In this document: one piece after another, positions 8,221-14,896 of the stretch
Layout: each line of letters opens with the position of its first letter
How positions within the stretch are numbered: position 1 is the stretch's first letter
Assembly (NCBI GenBank): GCA_021788685.1
Contig: JAJYKH010000010.1
Coordinates: 1 to 20,981 of the forward strand
Direction of reading: 5' to 3'
DNA length: 20,981 bases
Source: Deltaproteobacteria bacterium
Lineage (GTDB): Bacteria; Desulfobacterota; Desulfobulbia; Desulfobulbales; UBA5123
Translations under genes and position numbers: made by a program
The notes under the pieces: model-generated
Database searches by the model: none
What the model was told of the DNA's origin: nothing
Seen by the model: the letters and a program-made list of their open reading frames with translations, nothing else

Positions 8221-9402
8221 CTACTTCTCCCACTCCACCTCCGTCCAAGGGAGGCCGTGAATCATCAGCTTTTCCATGAACGGCGCGGGATCGAGCTCCT
8301 CCATGTTGAATACCCCCTGCCCTCGCCACTTGCCGGTGAGCATCATCATGGCGCCGATCATCGCCGGCACCCCGGTGGTGTAGGAAATGGCCTGCGCGTT
8401 GGTCTCCCGGTAGGCCTCCTGGTGGTCGCAGACGTTATAGATGAAGATCTTCTTCCGTTTGCCGTTCTTGATGCCGTCGATGAGGCAGCCGATGCAGGTC
8501 TTGCCCTTGGTCACCGGCCCGAGGGAGGCCGGATCGGGGAGCAGGGCCTTGAGGAATTTGAGGGGCACGATCTGGCAGCCTTCGTATTCCACGGGATCAA
8601 TGCGGGTCATGCCCACGTTCTCCAGCACCCGCAGATGGGTGAGGTACCGCTCCGAAAAAGTCATCCAGAAACGGATCCGCTGGAGTCCCTTGATGTTTTT
8701 CGCAAGCGACTCCAGCTCCTCATGGTACATGAGGTAGGCTTCCTTGGGGCCGATCACCGGAAAATCGAAGGGCATGTGAACGGAGAGGGGCTCGGTTTCC
8801 TTCCATTCGCCCTCTTCCCAGTAGCGCCCCTTGGCAGTCACCTCCCGGATGTTGATCTCCGGATTGAAGTTGGTGGCGAAGGGATGGCCGTGGTCGCCGG
8901 CATTGGCGTCCAGGATGTCGATGAAACGGATCTCGTCGAAATGGCGCTGCCGGGCGTGGGCGCAGAAGATGTTGGTGACCCCGGGATCGAAGCCGCAGCC
9001 GAGGAGGGCCATGAGCCCCTTTTCCCGGAAGCGCTCCTGGTAGTCCCACTGCCACTTGTAGCAGAATTTCGCCTCATCCGGGGGCTCGTAATTGGCGGTG
9101 TCGAGGTAATCCACCCCGGTTGCCAGGCACGCGTCCATGATGCTAAGATCCTGGTAGGGCAGGGCCACGTTGATGACCAGCTGCGGGCGACAGCGCTCGA
9201 TGAGGGCCACCACCTCCCCGGTATGGTCGGCGTCCACCCGGGCGATTTCGATGGGCCGGCTGATCTCTTTCCGGATCTGCTCGCACTTCGAAAGGGTCCT
9301 GCTGGCCAGGCAAATCTCGCTGAAGACCTCCGGCACTTGGGCGCATTTATGGGCCACAACCCGGCCCACGCCGCCTGCCCCGATGATCAGAACTTTGCTC
9401 AT
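8221..9402 (-). CDS. carboxynorspermidine dehydrogenase (saccharopine dehydrogenase-like)
   Basis: The 393-residue protein starts with a Rossmann NAD(P)-binding motif (MSKVLIIGAGGVG, GAGGVG at 8-13). It then shows the saccharopine-dehydrogenase-like segments LVINVALPYQDLSIMDACLATGVDYLDTAN and LLGCGFDPGVTN, characteristic of the LYS1/carboxynorspermidine dehydrogenase subgroup. That enzyme condenses a diamine with aspartate semialdehyde and reduces the product to carboxy(nor)spermidine, the alternative bacterial route to spermidine or norspermidine in the cytoplasm. The start at 9402 is preferred because GAGGAG (9415-9420) precedes it; an ATG ten codons upstream would fall before that site. 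The decarboxylase partner (NspC type) is not in this window, so the gene either stands alone or has its partner elsewhere. True saccharopine dehydrogenase is the alternative, judged less likely from length and motifs. Confidence 0.88.
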   Translation of the reverse strand: MSKVLIIGAGGVGRVVAHKCAQVPEVFSEICLASRTLSKCEQIRKEISRPIEIARVDADHTGEVVALIERCRPQLVINVALPYQDLSIMDACLATGVDYLDTANYEPPDEAKFCYKWQWDYQERFREKGLMALLGCGFDPGVTNIFCAHARQRHFDEIRFIDILDANAGDHGHPFATNFNPEINIREVTAKGRYWEEGEWKETEPLSVHMPFDFPVIGPKEAYLMYHEELESLAKNIKGLQRIRFWMTFSERYLTHLRVLENVGMTRIDPVEYEGCQIVPLKFLKALLPDPASLGPVTKGKTCIGCLIDGIKNGKRKKIFIYNVCDHQEAYRETNAQAISYTTGVPAMIGAMMMLTGKWRGQGVFNMEELDPAPFMEKLMIHGLPWTEVEWEK

Positions 9403-9420
9403 TCTTTTTTCGTTCTCCTC

Positions 9421-9449
9421 TTGACGTTTCATGTGGGCTATGCTAGTTT
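9421..9449 (+). promoter_or_regulatory. probable promoter of tRNA-Lys
   Basis: TTGACG (9421-9426) is followed after 17 bases by TAGTTT (9444-9449), which carries an extended TGn motif (TGC) just before it. The predicted start of transcription is near 9456, about ten bases before the mature tRNA 5' end, as expected. The -35 overlaps the leader of the divergent dehydrogenase gene. Confidence 0.5.
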
Positions 9450-9466
9450 CTTGGCTTTCCGAATAC

Positions 9467-9542
9467 GGGCCGTTAGCTCAATTGGTAGAGCAACTGACTC
9501 TTAATCAGTAGGTTTGGGGTTCGATCCCCCGACGGCCCACCA
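9467..9542 (+). tRNA. trnK: tRNA-Lys (anticodon CTT), CCA encoded
   Basis: The cloverleaf is complete. Acceptor stem GGGCCGT (9467-9473) pairs with ACGGCCC (9532-9538). The D arm contains AGCTCAATTGGTAGAGC. The anticodon stem ACTGA/TCAGT (9493-9497 with 9505-9509) encloses loop CTCTTAA, giving anticodon CTT at 9500-9502. The T arm is TGGGG-TTCGATC-CCCCG. Discriminator A9539 is followed by an encoded CCA (9540-9542). It decodes AAG. A promoter-like sequence lies just upstream and an intrinsic terminator 14 bases downstream, so it is probably a single-gene transcript. Its 3' end is a conventional integration site for mobile elements, but I see no integrase or att repeat nearby. Confidence 0.97.
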
Positions 9543-9555
9543 GTCAGCTCGAGCG

Positions 9556-9591
9556 AAGGGTTACAGAAGAACTGTGACCCTTTTTTATTTT
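9556..9591 (+). terminator. strong rho-independent terminator after tRNA-Lys
   Basis: An 11-bp stem (9556-9566 with 9572-9582, one G-T wobble) encloses a five-base loop AAGAA and is followed by a T-rich tract with six Ts, an A, then four Ts (9581-9591). Confidence 0.92.
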
Positions 9592-9831
9592 CCGGTCCGG
9601 CTGATTTCCTGTAGGAAAAATCGCCACGGCAGTTGGTCCAGCACTCCTCCGAAGGACCGCCCCGCCACCTTGCAGGCTGCCGCTTCCGGGCCGGTCTTTC
9701 GGCCTTTCTTTCGCGACCATAAAATAAACGCATTGCCGGATTTTCACAAGGAACATCGCGGCGGGCGCCGCGACATAGGCCGAACGATCCAGAGTATGAA
9801 ATCTTAACTGGTGCCCGTCCAGAAACGAGAA
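9592..9831. other. non-coding stretch with two hairpins, no gene seen
   Basis: No credible coding sequence was found. A short terminator-like hairpin GGCCG-GTCTTT-CGGCC (9689-9704) is followed by TTTCTTT and could be a weak second terminator. A perfect 7-bp GC stem TCGCGGC/GCCGCGA with a GGGC loop (9756-9773) has no T tract and no assigned role. Confidence 0.45.
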
Positions 9832-9933
9832 TTTTCGTTCGAGTGCCAGGCGCGGGGGAGCCTGGAAAGCGGAGTGTACAGTCCTAGCGTGACCATTTCC
9901 AGGCGACTGCGCAACGCGGCAATCGGACGAAAA
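9832..9933. repeat. 102-bp imperfect palindromic intergenic element
   Basis: Outer arms TTTTCGTTCGA (9832-9842) and TCGGACGAAAA (9923-9933) match as an inverted repeat at 10 of 11 positions. TGCC/GGCA (9844-9847 with 9918-9921) adds to it, and inner arms GCCTGGAAA (9860-9868) and TTTCCAGGC (9896-9904) are perfectly complementary. All share the same centre near 9882, so the transcript could fold into one long interrupted hairpin. The layout matches dispersed palindromic repeats seen between genes in many proteobacterial genomes. A partly matching relic lies at 18439-18457. It lies just upstream of the FKBP gene and may affect its leader or the message end. Confidence 0.7.
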
Positions 9934-9974
9934 GACCGTTTCCGGATGGACACCAACTCACCAGGGAGCTTCCA

Positions 9975-10406
9975 ATGGCACAGGCACAGCGAGGCGATAC
10001 GGTCAAGGTGCATTACACGGGCAGGCTCAAGGACGGGACCGTGTTCGATTCCTCCGAGGGACGTGAGCCCCTGCGGTTCACGATCGGGGCGGGGCAGGTC
10101 ATTCCCGGCTTTGAGGAGGCGGTAACCGGCATGGCGCCGGAGGACAGCAAGACCGCCGAGATTCCCATGGACAAGGCCTACGGCCCCCGCCACGACGAAA
10201 TGATGATGGAGGTCCCCCGGGAGCAGGTGCCGCCGGAGATCAAGCCCGAAGTCGGCCAGAAGCTGCAAGTCGGAATGAAAATGGGGGAGGCCCCCATCAT
10301 CGTCACCATCACGGAGGTGAACGAGAAAAGCATCACCCTCGATGCCAATCCGCCCCTCGCCGGCAAGGACCTGATCTTCGAGATCCAACTGGTGGCAATC
10401 GTCTGA
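9975..10406 (+). CDS. FKBP-type peptidyl-prolyl isomerase, SlyD-like
   Basis: This is a compact 143-residue cytoplasmic protein without signal peptide. The FKBP core shows VKVHYTGRLKDGTVFDSS and the FTIGAGQVIPGFEEAVTGM strand-helix. Residues about 70-120 form the insert-in-flap domain typical of SlyD (YGPRHDEMMMEVPREQVP onward), which acts as a chaperone lid. The sequence ends with ANPPLAGKDLIFEIQLVAI, the standard SlyD core ending. The His/Cys-rich metal-binding tail of Escherichia coli SlyD is absent, so a nickel role is not expected. A good ribosome site (AGGGAG at 9963-9968) precedes ATG 9975. It assists proline-limited folding, probably of many clients. The following small gene on the same strand may be cotranscribed. 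Confidence 0.95.
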   Translation: MAQAQRGDTVKVHYTGRLKDGTVFDSSEGREPLRFTIGAGQVIPGFEEAVTGMAPEDSKTAEIPMDKAYGPRHDEMMMEVPREQVPPEIKPEVGQKLQVGMKMGEAPIIVTITEVNEKSITLDANPPLAGKDLIFEIQLVAIV

Positions 10407-10478
10407 TTTTTTGATTGCTGATTTGTGATTTTTTGATTGAAAATCACACTTCAAAAATCATCCTTCAAAAATCCTTTC
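10407..10478. repeat. AT-rich low-complexity repeat, copy 1
   Basis: An AT-rich tract built from GATTTTTTGATTG-like units and their complement. It contains ATCACACTTCAAAAATC (10443-10459) and ends with TTCAAAAATCCTTTC (10464-10478) directly before the next ATG. The same 15-mer returns exactly at 10796-10810 on the other side of the small gene. Confidence 0.65.
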
Positions 10479-10742
10479 ATGGAACCGTTCGATCAGCGCT
10501 TGCGGGCGGCCATCCTGCAGGTGGTGGAAAAGCAATTGCAGGACAACGATCCCCCCGCCACCCGGGAAGCCTTTGTCCGCCTGCGCGGGGAAGGCTTTCC
10601 GGAAAACGAGGCCAAGAAGCTCATTGGCTACGTGGTGGCGTCGGAAGTCTTCGGGGTGCTGCGGGAAGGGCGGCGGTACGACGAACAGGCCTTTGCGGCC
10701 AAGCTCAAGGCCCTCCCCCGGCTGCCATGGGAAGAGGAATGA
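10479..10742 (+). CDS. small conserved-type hypothetical protein
   Basis: The likely product is 87 residues from ATG 10479 (MEPFDQRLRAAILQVVEKQL). A longer frame from TTG 10437 would add 14 residues encoded entirely by the AT-rich repeat and is rejected. The protein is charged, mostly helical, with no signal peptide, membrane segment or metal motif. The pattern QLQDNDPPATREAFVRL-x-GEGFPENEAKKLIGYVVASEVFGVL-REGR-YDEQAF looks like a small uncharacterised family I have seen in other anaerobes, but I cannot name it. No clear ribosome site precedes the ATG, so translation may depend on the FKBP gene upstream. The coding region has the GC-rich composition of its neighbours, supporting a real gene. 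Function unknown. Confidence 0.7.
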   Translation: MEPFDQRLRAAILQVVEKQLQDNDPPATREAFVRLRGEGFPENEAKKLIGYVVASEVFGVLREGRRYDEQAFAAKLKALPRLPWEEE

Positions 10743-10812
10743 TTTTTGATCGATGTTTTCGATTTTGATTTGAAATCCTACCTCAATTATCACATTTCAA
10801 AAATCCTTTCTC
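10741..10812. repeat. AT-rich low-complexity repeat, copy 2, between convergent genes
   Basis: This tract again consists of GATTTTTGA-type units and their complement. GATTTTTGA (10742-10750) and TCAAAAATC (10797-10805) form an inverted repeat, and ATCACATTTCAAAAATCC (10789-10806) parallels copy 1. It lies between convergent genes and encodes the last residues (about FLKCDN) of the HD-GYP protein. It could serve as a bidirectional transcript end, although the stem is weak. Confidence 0.6.
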
Positions 10813-11868
10813 CCTGATATCGCGAAAGGCCGGGACCAGCTCCAGGAAGCAGTCGAAAACGGCGGGGTCGAAATGGCTCCCCCGCCCCTGGCTCATAATG
10901 GCAAGCACCTTCTCTTCGGGCAGGGCCTTGCGATAAACCCGGTCGTTGCTCAAGGCGTCGTAGACGTCGGCCACCGCCACGATGCGGGCCGCCGCAGGGA
11001 TCTCCTCGCCGGCCAAACCGTGCACGTAGCCGGAGCCGTCCCATTTCTCGTGATGGTACAAGGCGATATCGGTAGCCATCTGCAGGAGGGGGATGTCGGA
11101 GCCGCCCAGGATCTTGGCGCCGATCACGGCATGCTCCTTGATTTTTTCGAACTCCTCGGGAGTCAGCCTGCCGGGCTTGAGCAGGAGATTGTCGGAAACC
11201 CCGATTTTGCCCACATCGTGCATGGGGGCCGCCACCCGGATCATGTCCACCGTTTGGGAATCCCAGCCCAGGGCACTGGCCAGCGCGGCCGAATAGGCCC
11301 CCATCCGCCGGATGTGGGAGCCCGTTTCCTCGTCCCGGTACTCGGAAGCGGAAACCAGCCGGAGCGCTATCTCCTCTTCCCGCCCCCTGATGTCTGCCGT
11401 GCGGTCCCGTACCTCCTGGCGGAGGCGCTCCTGGTAGGCCCGGCTTTCCACGGTCAGCCTCCGCCGCTCCAAGGCGCCCGCCACGCTGATGATCAGCTCG
11501 TTCTTGTCGAAGGGCTTGATCACATAGCCGTAGGCGCCCAGCTGCAGGGTGCGGATGGCCACGTCCCTCTTGTCGAGTCCGGTGGCCATGATGACCGCCA
11601 AGCCGGCAAACCTCTCCCTGACCTCTTCGAGAAGGTTGATTCCAGATTTGCCCGGCATCATGATGTCTGAGATGAGCAGCTGGTAGCCGTCGTCTTCCCC
11701 CAGAATGGCAAGCGCCTCCTCCGCGTCCCGGGCCGGCGTGCACTGGTAGCCTTCGCTGCCGAGCCAGCGGGAAAGGATGTTCCGGATGTAATCTTCGTCA
11801 TCGACGATCAGGATCCTGGCGGCCGCCGCCTCAGTTGAGGCCGCCGTGTTGCAATCGCGCTCGGCCAT
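10783..11868 (-). CDS. response regulator with HD-GYP (c-di-GMP phosphodiesterase) output
   Basis: The 361-residue protein carries an N-terminal receiver (about 18-135; DDED at 23-26, phospho-acceptor Asp68 in LLISDIMMPG, K118), a helical linker, and an HD-GYP domain (about 165-345). The HD pair is H217-D218 (MHDVGKIG), with H185, H246 and the HHEKWDGSGY segment also present. HD-GYP domains hydrolyse c-di-GMP, here presumably under control of phosphorylation. The diagnostic GYP reads GYV (280-282), an unusual substitution. The start at 11868 follows AGGA (11879-11882) and overlaps the end of the upstream kinase gene by 38 bases, so the two are coupled and probably form a kinase-regulator pair. 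The last residues are encoded by an AT-rich repeat. A longer open frame upstream is the kinase gene read in the wrong frame. Confidence 0.93.
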   Translation of the reverse strand: MAERDCNTAASTEAAAARILIVDDEDYIRNILSRWLGSEGYQCTPARDAEEALAILGEDDGYQLLISDIMMPGKSGINLLEEVRERFAGLAVIMATGLDKRDVAIRTLQLGAYGYVIKPFDKNELIISVAGALERRRLTVESRAYQERLRQEVRDRTADIRGREEEIALRLVSASEYRDEETGSHIRRMGAYSAALASALGWDSQTVDMIRVAAPMHDVGKIGVSDNLLLKPGRLTPEEFEKIKEHAVIGAKILGGSDIPLLQMATDIALYHHEKWDGSGYVHGLAGEEIPAAARIVAVADVYDALSNDRVYRKALPEEKVLAIMSQGRGSHFDPAVFDCFLELVPAFRDIREKGFLKCDN

Positions 11869-14554
11869 CGCCTTTTTCCTCCTCGAAAATTTCCCGCAGC
11901 TTCGCGGCAAGCTTGTCCGGCGAGAACGGCTTGGCGATGAACGGCAGCCCCGCCTGCACGATTTCCGTCTCCACCACCGGACTGTCGGCATAACCGGACA
12001 TGAACAGCACCCGCAGTCCCGGCTCCTGCCCCGCGAGCCGATCATAGAGCTCCCTGCCGTTGCGCCCGGGCATAACCACGTCCGTCAACAGCAGGGAGAT
12101 CCCCTTCCCTTCGGTCTTGAGCACCTCTTCGGCAGCATCCGGGTTTTCCGCTAGCAGCACCTTGCAGCCGATTCTCTCGAGCATGCGCAGGACCACCTCC
12201 CGCACCGCCGGCTCGTCCTCCACGAGGAGAACCGGGAGCCGCCCTGCCAGGCAGGGAGAAGGCTCGGGAGCCGCTTGCTGCTCGCCCGCTGCCCGGGGAA
12301 GATGGATGATGAAGGTTGTTCCCTGGCCCGGGCTGCTTTCCGCCCGGATGCTGCCCTGGTGCTGCTTGATGATGCCGAAGATCACCGCCAGCCCCAGGCC
12401 GGAGCAGGAGGGAGCTTCCTTGGTGGTGAAGAATGGATCGAAAATCCGCCGGAGAACATCCGGTTCCATGCCGTGGCCGCTGTCGCGAACCGTGAGCCGC
12501 ACGTAGGGACCGGGCTTCAAGTCGGCATAGCGGCGCGCCTCTTCCGGACCGAGCTCAACCGCCGCGGTTTCGATCACCAGGCACCCGCCTTCGGGCATGG
12601 CGTCCCTGGCGTTCACGGCCAGGTTGATGAGGACCTGCTCCATTTGGCCGGGGTCCACCTCCACCAAGCCCGGCCCCGGGGTCGGGCTGAACCGGAGATC
12701 GATGTTTTCGCCGATGAGACGTCCGAGCATCTTGAGCAAATTGGCGACCAGCTCATTGAGATCGAGGGGCACCGGCTGGCTGACCTGCTGCCGGCTGAAA
12801 GCCTGCAGCTGGCGAATGAGATCGGCGCCACGCCTGGCCAGTCGCATGGTTTCGGTGAGGTCGGCATGGAGCTGCGAGCCGGGGTCGGTTTCGCCGAGGC
12901 ACAGCTCGGCATAGCCGAGAATCCCGGTGAGAAGGTTGTTGAAGTCGTGGGCGACCCCGCCCGCCAGGGTTCCGACCGCCTCGATCCGCTGGGCCTGCCG
13001 GAGCTGCCCCTCGAGCTGCTTCTGGACGGTGATGTCCTTGGCGATGTGGACCACTCCCGCAAACCGGCCCGCCTCGTCGGCGAGCGGGGAGGCGGTCACC
13101 AGAAACGTCTTGCTTAGGTTGGGGTGCACGATTTCTGCGGAATGCATCTGGGACTGGAACAGGGCCAACGCCTCGGGGCAGCCGGCGCAAGGTTTGCCCT
13201 CTCCCCGGAAAACCTCGTAGCAGTACCGGCCAATCAAATCCCGGGGCTCCACGCCAAAGGCCTCGGCCGCCGCCCGGTTCACCCGCACCATCCGCATCTT
13301 CTCGTCATGGAGGGTGACGATGTCGCCAATGGCATCATAGGTCCGCTCCCAGTTTTCCATGGCCTTCCGGGCTTGGCGCTCGGCCTCTTCCCGGCTGGCC
13401 ATCTCCTCCTGGAGGCTGGCATTGGCGGCCTGGAGATCCCTCATGCGCGCCGCCACTTTCTCCTCCAGGTGGTCTTTGTAGGCGGTAAGCTCCCGCTGCG
13501 CCTGCCCGCGCTCCTCGATTTCGCTCTCCAGCCTGTCCCTGGCCGCCAGCAGCCTCCGCTCCACCCGGCCGGTGAAGAAATAAAAGAACCCGAACAGGCA
13601 GCCCCCCAGCAGAACGAAAATCGAGATCAAAAAGCCGGTCACGAGGTGCAGGGATTTCACCTCCTCCGTGACATCTTGGAGCACGATGATATCGCCGAGA
13701 TTGCGCCCCCCGGCATCGATCAAGGGCAGGAAACCGCCGTAGTAATCGACACCGTTGTTGCCCTCGATGGCAAAGGCAAGGTTGGCGTGCTCCGCACGGG
13801 GGAGCCGGATCAATTTTTCCAGTTCCGAGGGAATGGCGGGCAGGGTCCGGTTGTCGACCACCGAGTCCGGAAAGCGGTCCCACTCGGCCGCCTGCCCGAG
13901 CATCGCCCGGCCTTCTTCCCATGAGGCCCGGGCCAGATTCTCTTTGTGGATGGCGAACAGCAGCTCGATGCCGATGATCTTCCCGATCTTCGGGGTGATG
14001 TTCTCGAGCCCTTCCCCCAGTTCCAGGTACCCGGCGATTTCGCCGCCAATCCGCCACGGAAGGACCACGCGCAAGGTGAAAGTCCCGAGCGGATCCAATT
14101 CGAGACCTTGGGCGACGGCGCCGCTCCGCCGGGCCTTTTGAAGGGTGTAGCGGTTGATAACGTCGCCGTACAGGCGGGGCTCGTGCACTCGCAGAAAACA
14201 GGTGCCGTCCGGCTTGATGAAATAGAAATGATTGATCCCACAGTGCGCCTGCAGGTCGGCGAACAGGGGTTGGCAGGCGGCGAGCAGCCGTTCCCGGTCG
14301 CCCGCCAGCCAATAGCCCTGCAGCCGCTGATCTTTCGCGAGGAGCACGAGGTGGGCATGGAGGGCCTTGCCCTCCTCCCGGACGAGGATGTCCAGGAGCC
14401 GCTGGGTGGAGGCCAGCCGCTGCTTCACTTCCTCGTCAGTGTGGCGGGACTGCATCCAGTAGATGCAGAGAATGGTGGTGGCCATGCCCAGAAACGAGAC
14501 GATGCCAAAAGCCAGGAGGATACGCCGTCTGATGAATTCGTTCCGGTTGGCCAT
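11831..14554 (-). CDS. membrane hybrid histidine kinase (dCache-PAS-HisKA-HATPase-REC)
   Basis: The 907-residue protein is anchored by two membrane segments (about 12-33 and 304-327). Between them is a periplasmic sensor of about 270 residues with FYFIKPDGTCFLRVHEP and GTFTLRVVLPWRIGGEIAGY, matching the double-Cache type 3 pattern. Next come a coiled coil (about 330-400) and a PAS domain (about 400-510) with a CAGC pair (Cys456, Cys459). A HisKA domain has phospho-His536 in GGVAHDFNNLL, followed by a HATPase (N648 in NLAVNARDAMP, DSGHGM, SGLGLAV). A C-terminal receiver has Asp825 in LLLTDVVMPG. The start at 14554 is supported by the membrane segment and by a promoter whose transcript would begin near 14645; longer open frames start outside that transcript. 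It probably phosphorylates the HD-GYP regulator encoded immediately downstream. Ligand unknown. Confidence 0.94.
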   Translation of the reverse strand: MANRNEFIRRRILLAFGIVSFLGMATTILCIYWMQSRHTDEEVKQRLASTQRLLDILVREEGKALHAHLVLLAKDQRLQGYWLAGDRERLLAACQPLFADLQAHCGINHFYFIKPDGTCFLRVHEPRLYGDVINRYTLQKARRSGAVAQGLELDPLGTFTLRVVLPWRIGGEIAGYLELGEGLENITPKIGKIIGIELLFAIHKENLARASWEEGRAMLGQAAEWDRFPDSVVDNRTLPAIPSELEKLIRLPRAEHANLAFAIEGNNGVDYYGGFLPLIDAGGRNLGDIIVLQDVTEEVKSLHLVTGFLISIFVLLGGCLFGFFYFFTGRVERRLLAARDRLESEIEERGQAQRELTAYKDHLEEKVAARMRDLQAANASLQEEMASREEAERQARKAMENWERTYDAIGDIVTLHDEKMRMVRVNRAAAEAFGVEPRDLIGRYCYEVFRGEGKPCAGCPEALALFQSQMHSAEIVHPNLSKTFLVTASPLADEAGRFAGVVHIAKDITVQKQLEGQLRQAQRIEAVGTLAGGVAHDFNNLLTGILGYAELCLGETDPGSQLHADLTETMRLARRGADLIRQLQAFSRQQVSQPVPLDLNELVANLLKMLGRLIGENIDLRFSPTPGPGLVEVDPGQMEQVLINLAVNARDAMPEGGCLVIETAAVELGPEEARRYADLKPGPYVRLTVRDSGHGMEPDVLRRIFDPFFTTKEAPSCSGLGLAVIFGIIKQHQGSIRAESSPGQGTTFIIHLPRAAGEQQAAPEPSPCLAGRLPVLLVEDEPAVREVVLRMLERIGCKVLLAENPDAAEEVLKTEGKGISLLLTDVVMPGRNGRELYDRLAGQEPGLRVLFMSGYADSPVVETEIVQAGLPFIAKPFSPDKLAAKLREIFEEEKGDGRARLQHGGLN

Positions 14555-14651
14555 GGGATTCGTTTCGCACGGGAGTTGGCACCTGCGGCATGCTCGGGAC
14601 CATGTCGGGAATGGCCCGCGGGAGAGGGAGAGGAGCTGCCGCCGGTCTCGC

Positions 14652-14679
14652 ATTATAATCGGTTGAATTGAAACTGCAA
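14652..14679 (-). promoter_or_regulatory. sigma70-type promoter of the hybrid kinase gene
   Basis: On the minus strand TTGCAG (14674-14679) is separated by 16 bases from a consensus TATAAT (14652-14657). Transcription would start near 14645, giving a leader of about 90 bases to the kinase start codon. The -10 is perfect and the -35 half-matching. Confidence 0.6.
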
Positions 14680-14830
14680 CGGCCCAAACCCTGCGTGCAC
14701 GTGGAAAACAGAATCCGATTTCGCCTGTTTCCGAGAAGGTGCGGAGCACGTCACGGACGCGTTTCTTTTTGTTTCCCGGAGGCAGGCTGCTGCCAGTTCG
14801 GCACGCCCGCGGAAGTGACACAATGTGGCA

Positions 14831-14872
14831 CCTTCGAAGGCCAAAAAAAATCCAAAATTAACAATTTATAAG
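14831..14872 (+). promoter_or_regulatory. possible promoter/operator region of the diguanylate cyclase gene
   Basis: A perfect 10-bp palindrome CCTTCGAAGG (14831-14840) is followed by an A-rich tract and TATAAG (14867-14872), a five-of-six match to a -10. No good -35 is visible. The rest of the 342-base divergent intergenic region (14555-14896) holds only the opposite promoter and no gene. Confidence 0.35.
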
Positions 14873-14896
14873 TTGATTTATGGGGTGGTTGAAAGT

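Noticed and set aside
8221..9402. Lysine-pathway saccharopine dehydrogenase
   Set aside because: The motif set and length fit carboxynorspermidine dehydrogenase better; no lysine-pathway genes are nearby.
8119..9504. Long plus-strand open frame of 461 codons opposite the dehydrogenase
   Set aside because: It is a shadow of the GC-rich dehydrogenase gene and ends inside the tRNA (VSSIGRATDS); no domain pattern and no ribosome site.
9467..9542. tRNA-Lys as an integration site of a genomic island
   Set aside because: No integrase, no repeated tRNA 3' end and no abrupt change of gene content were found downstream.
9473..9733. Minus-strand open frame ending GDRTPNLLIKSQLLYQLS
   Set aside because: This is the antisense translation of the tRNA-Lys gene, a well-known false protein call.
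9756..9773. GC hairpin as a rho-independent terminator
   Set aside because: The stem is perfect but no T tract follows on either strand.
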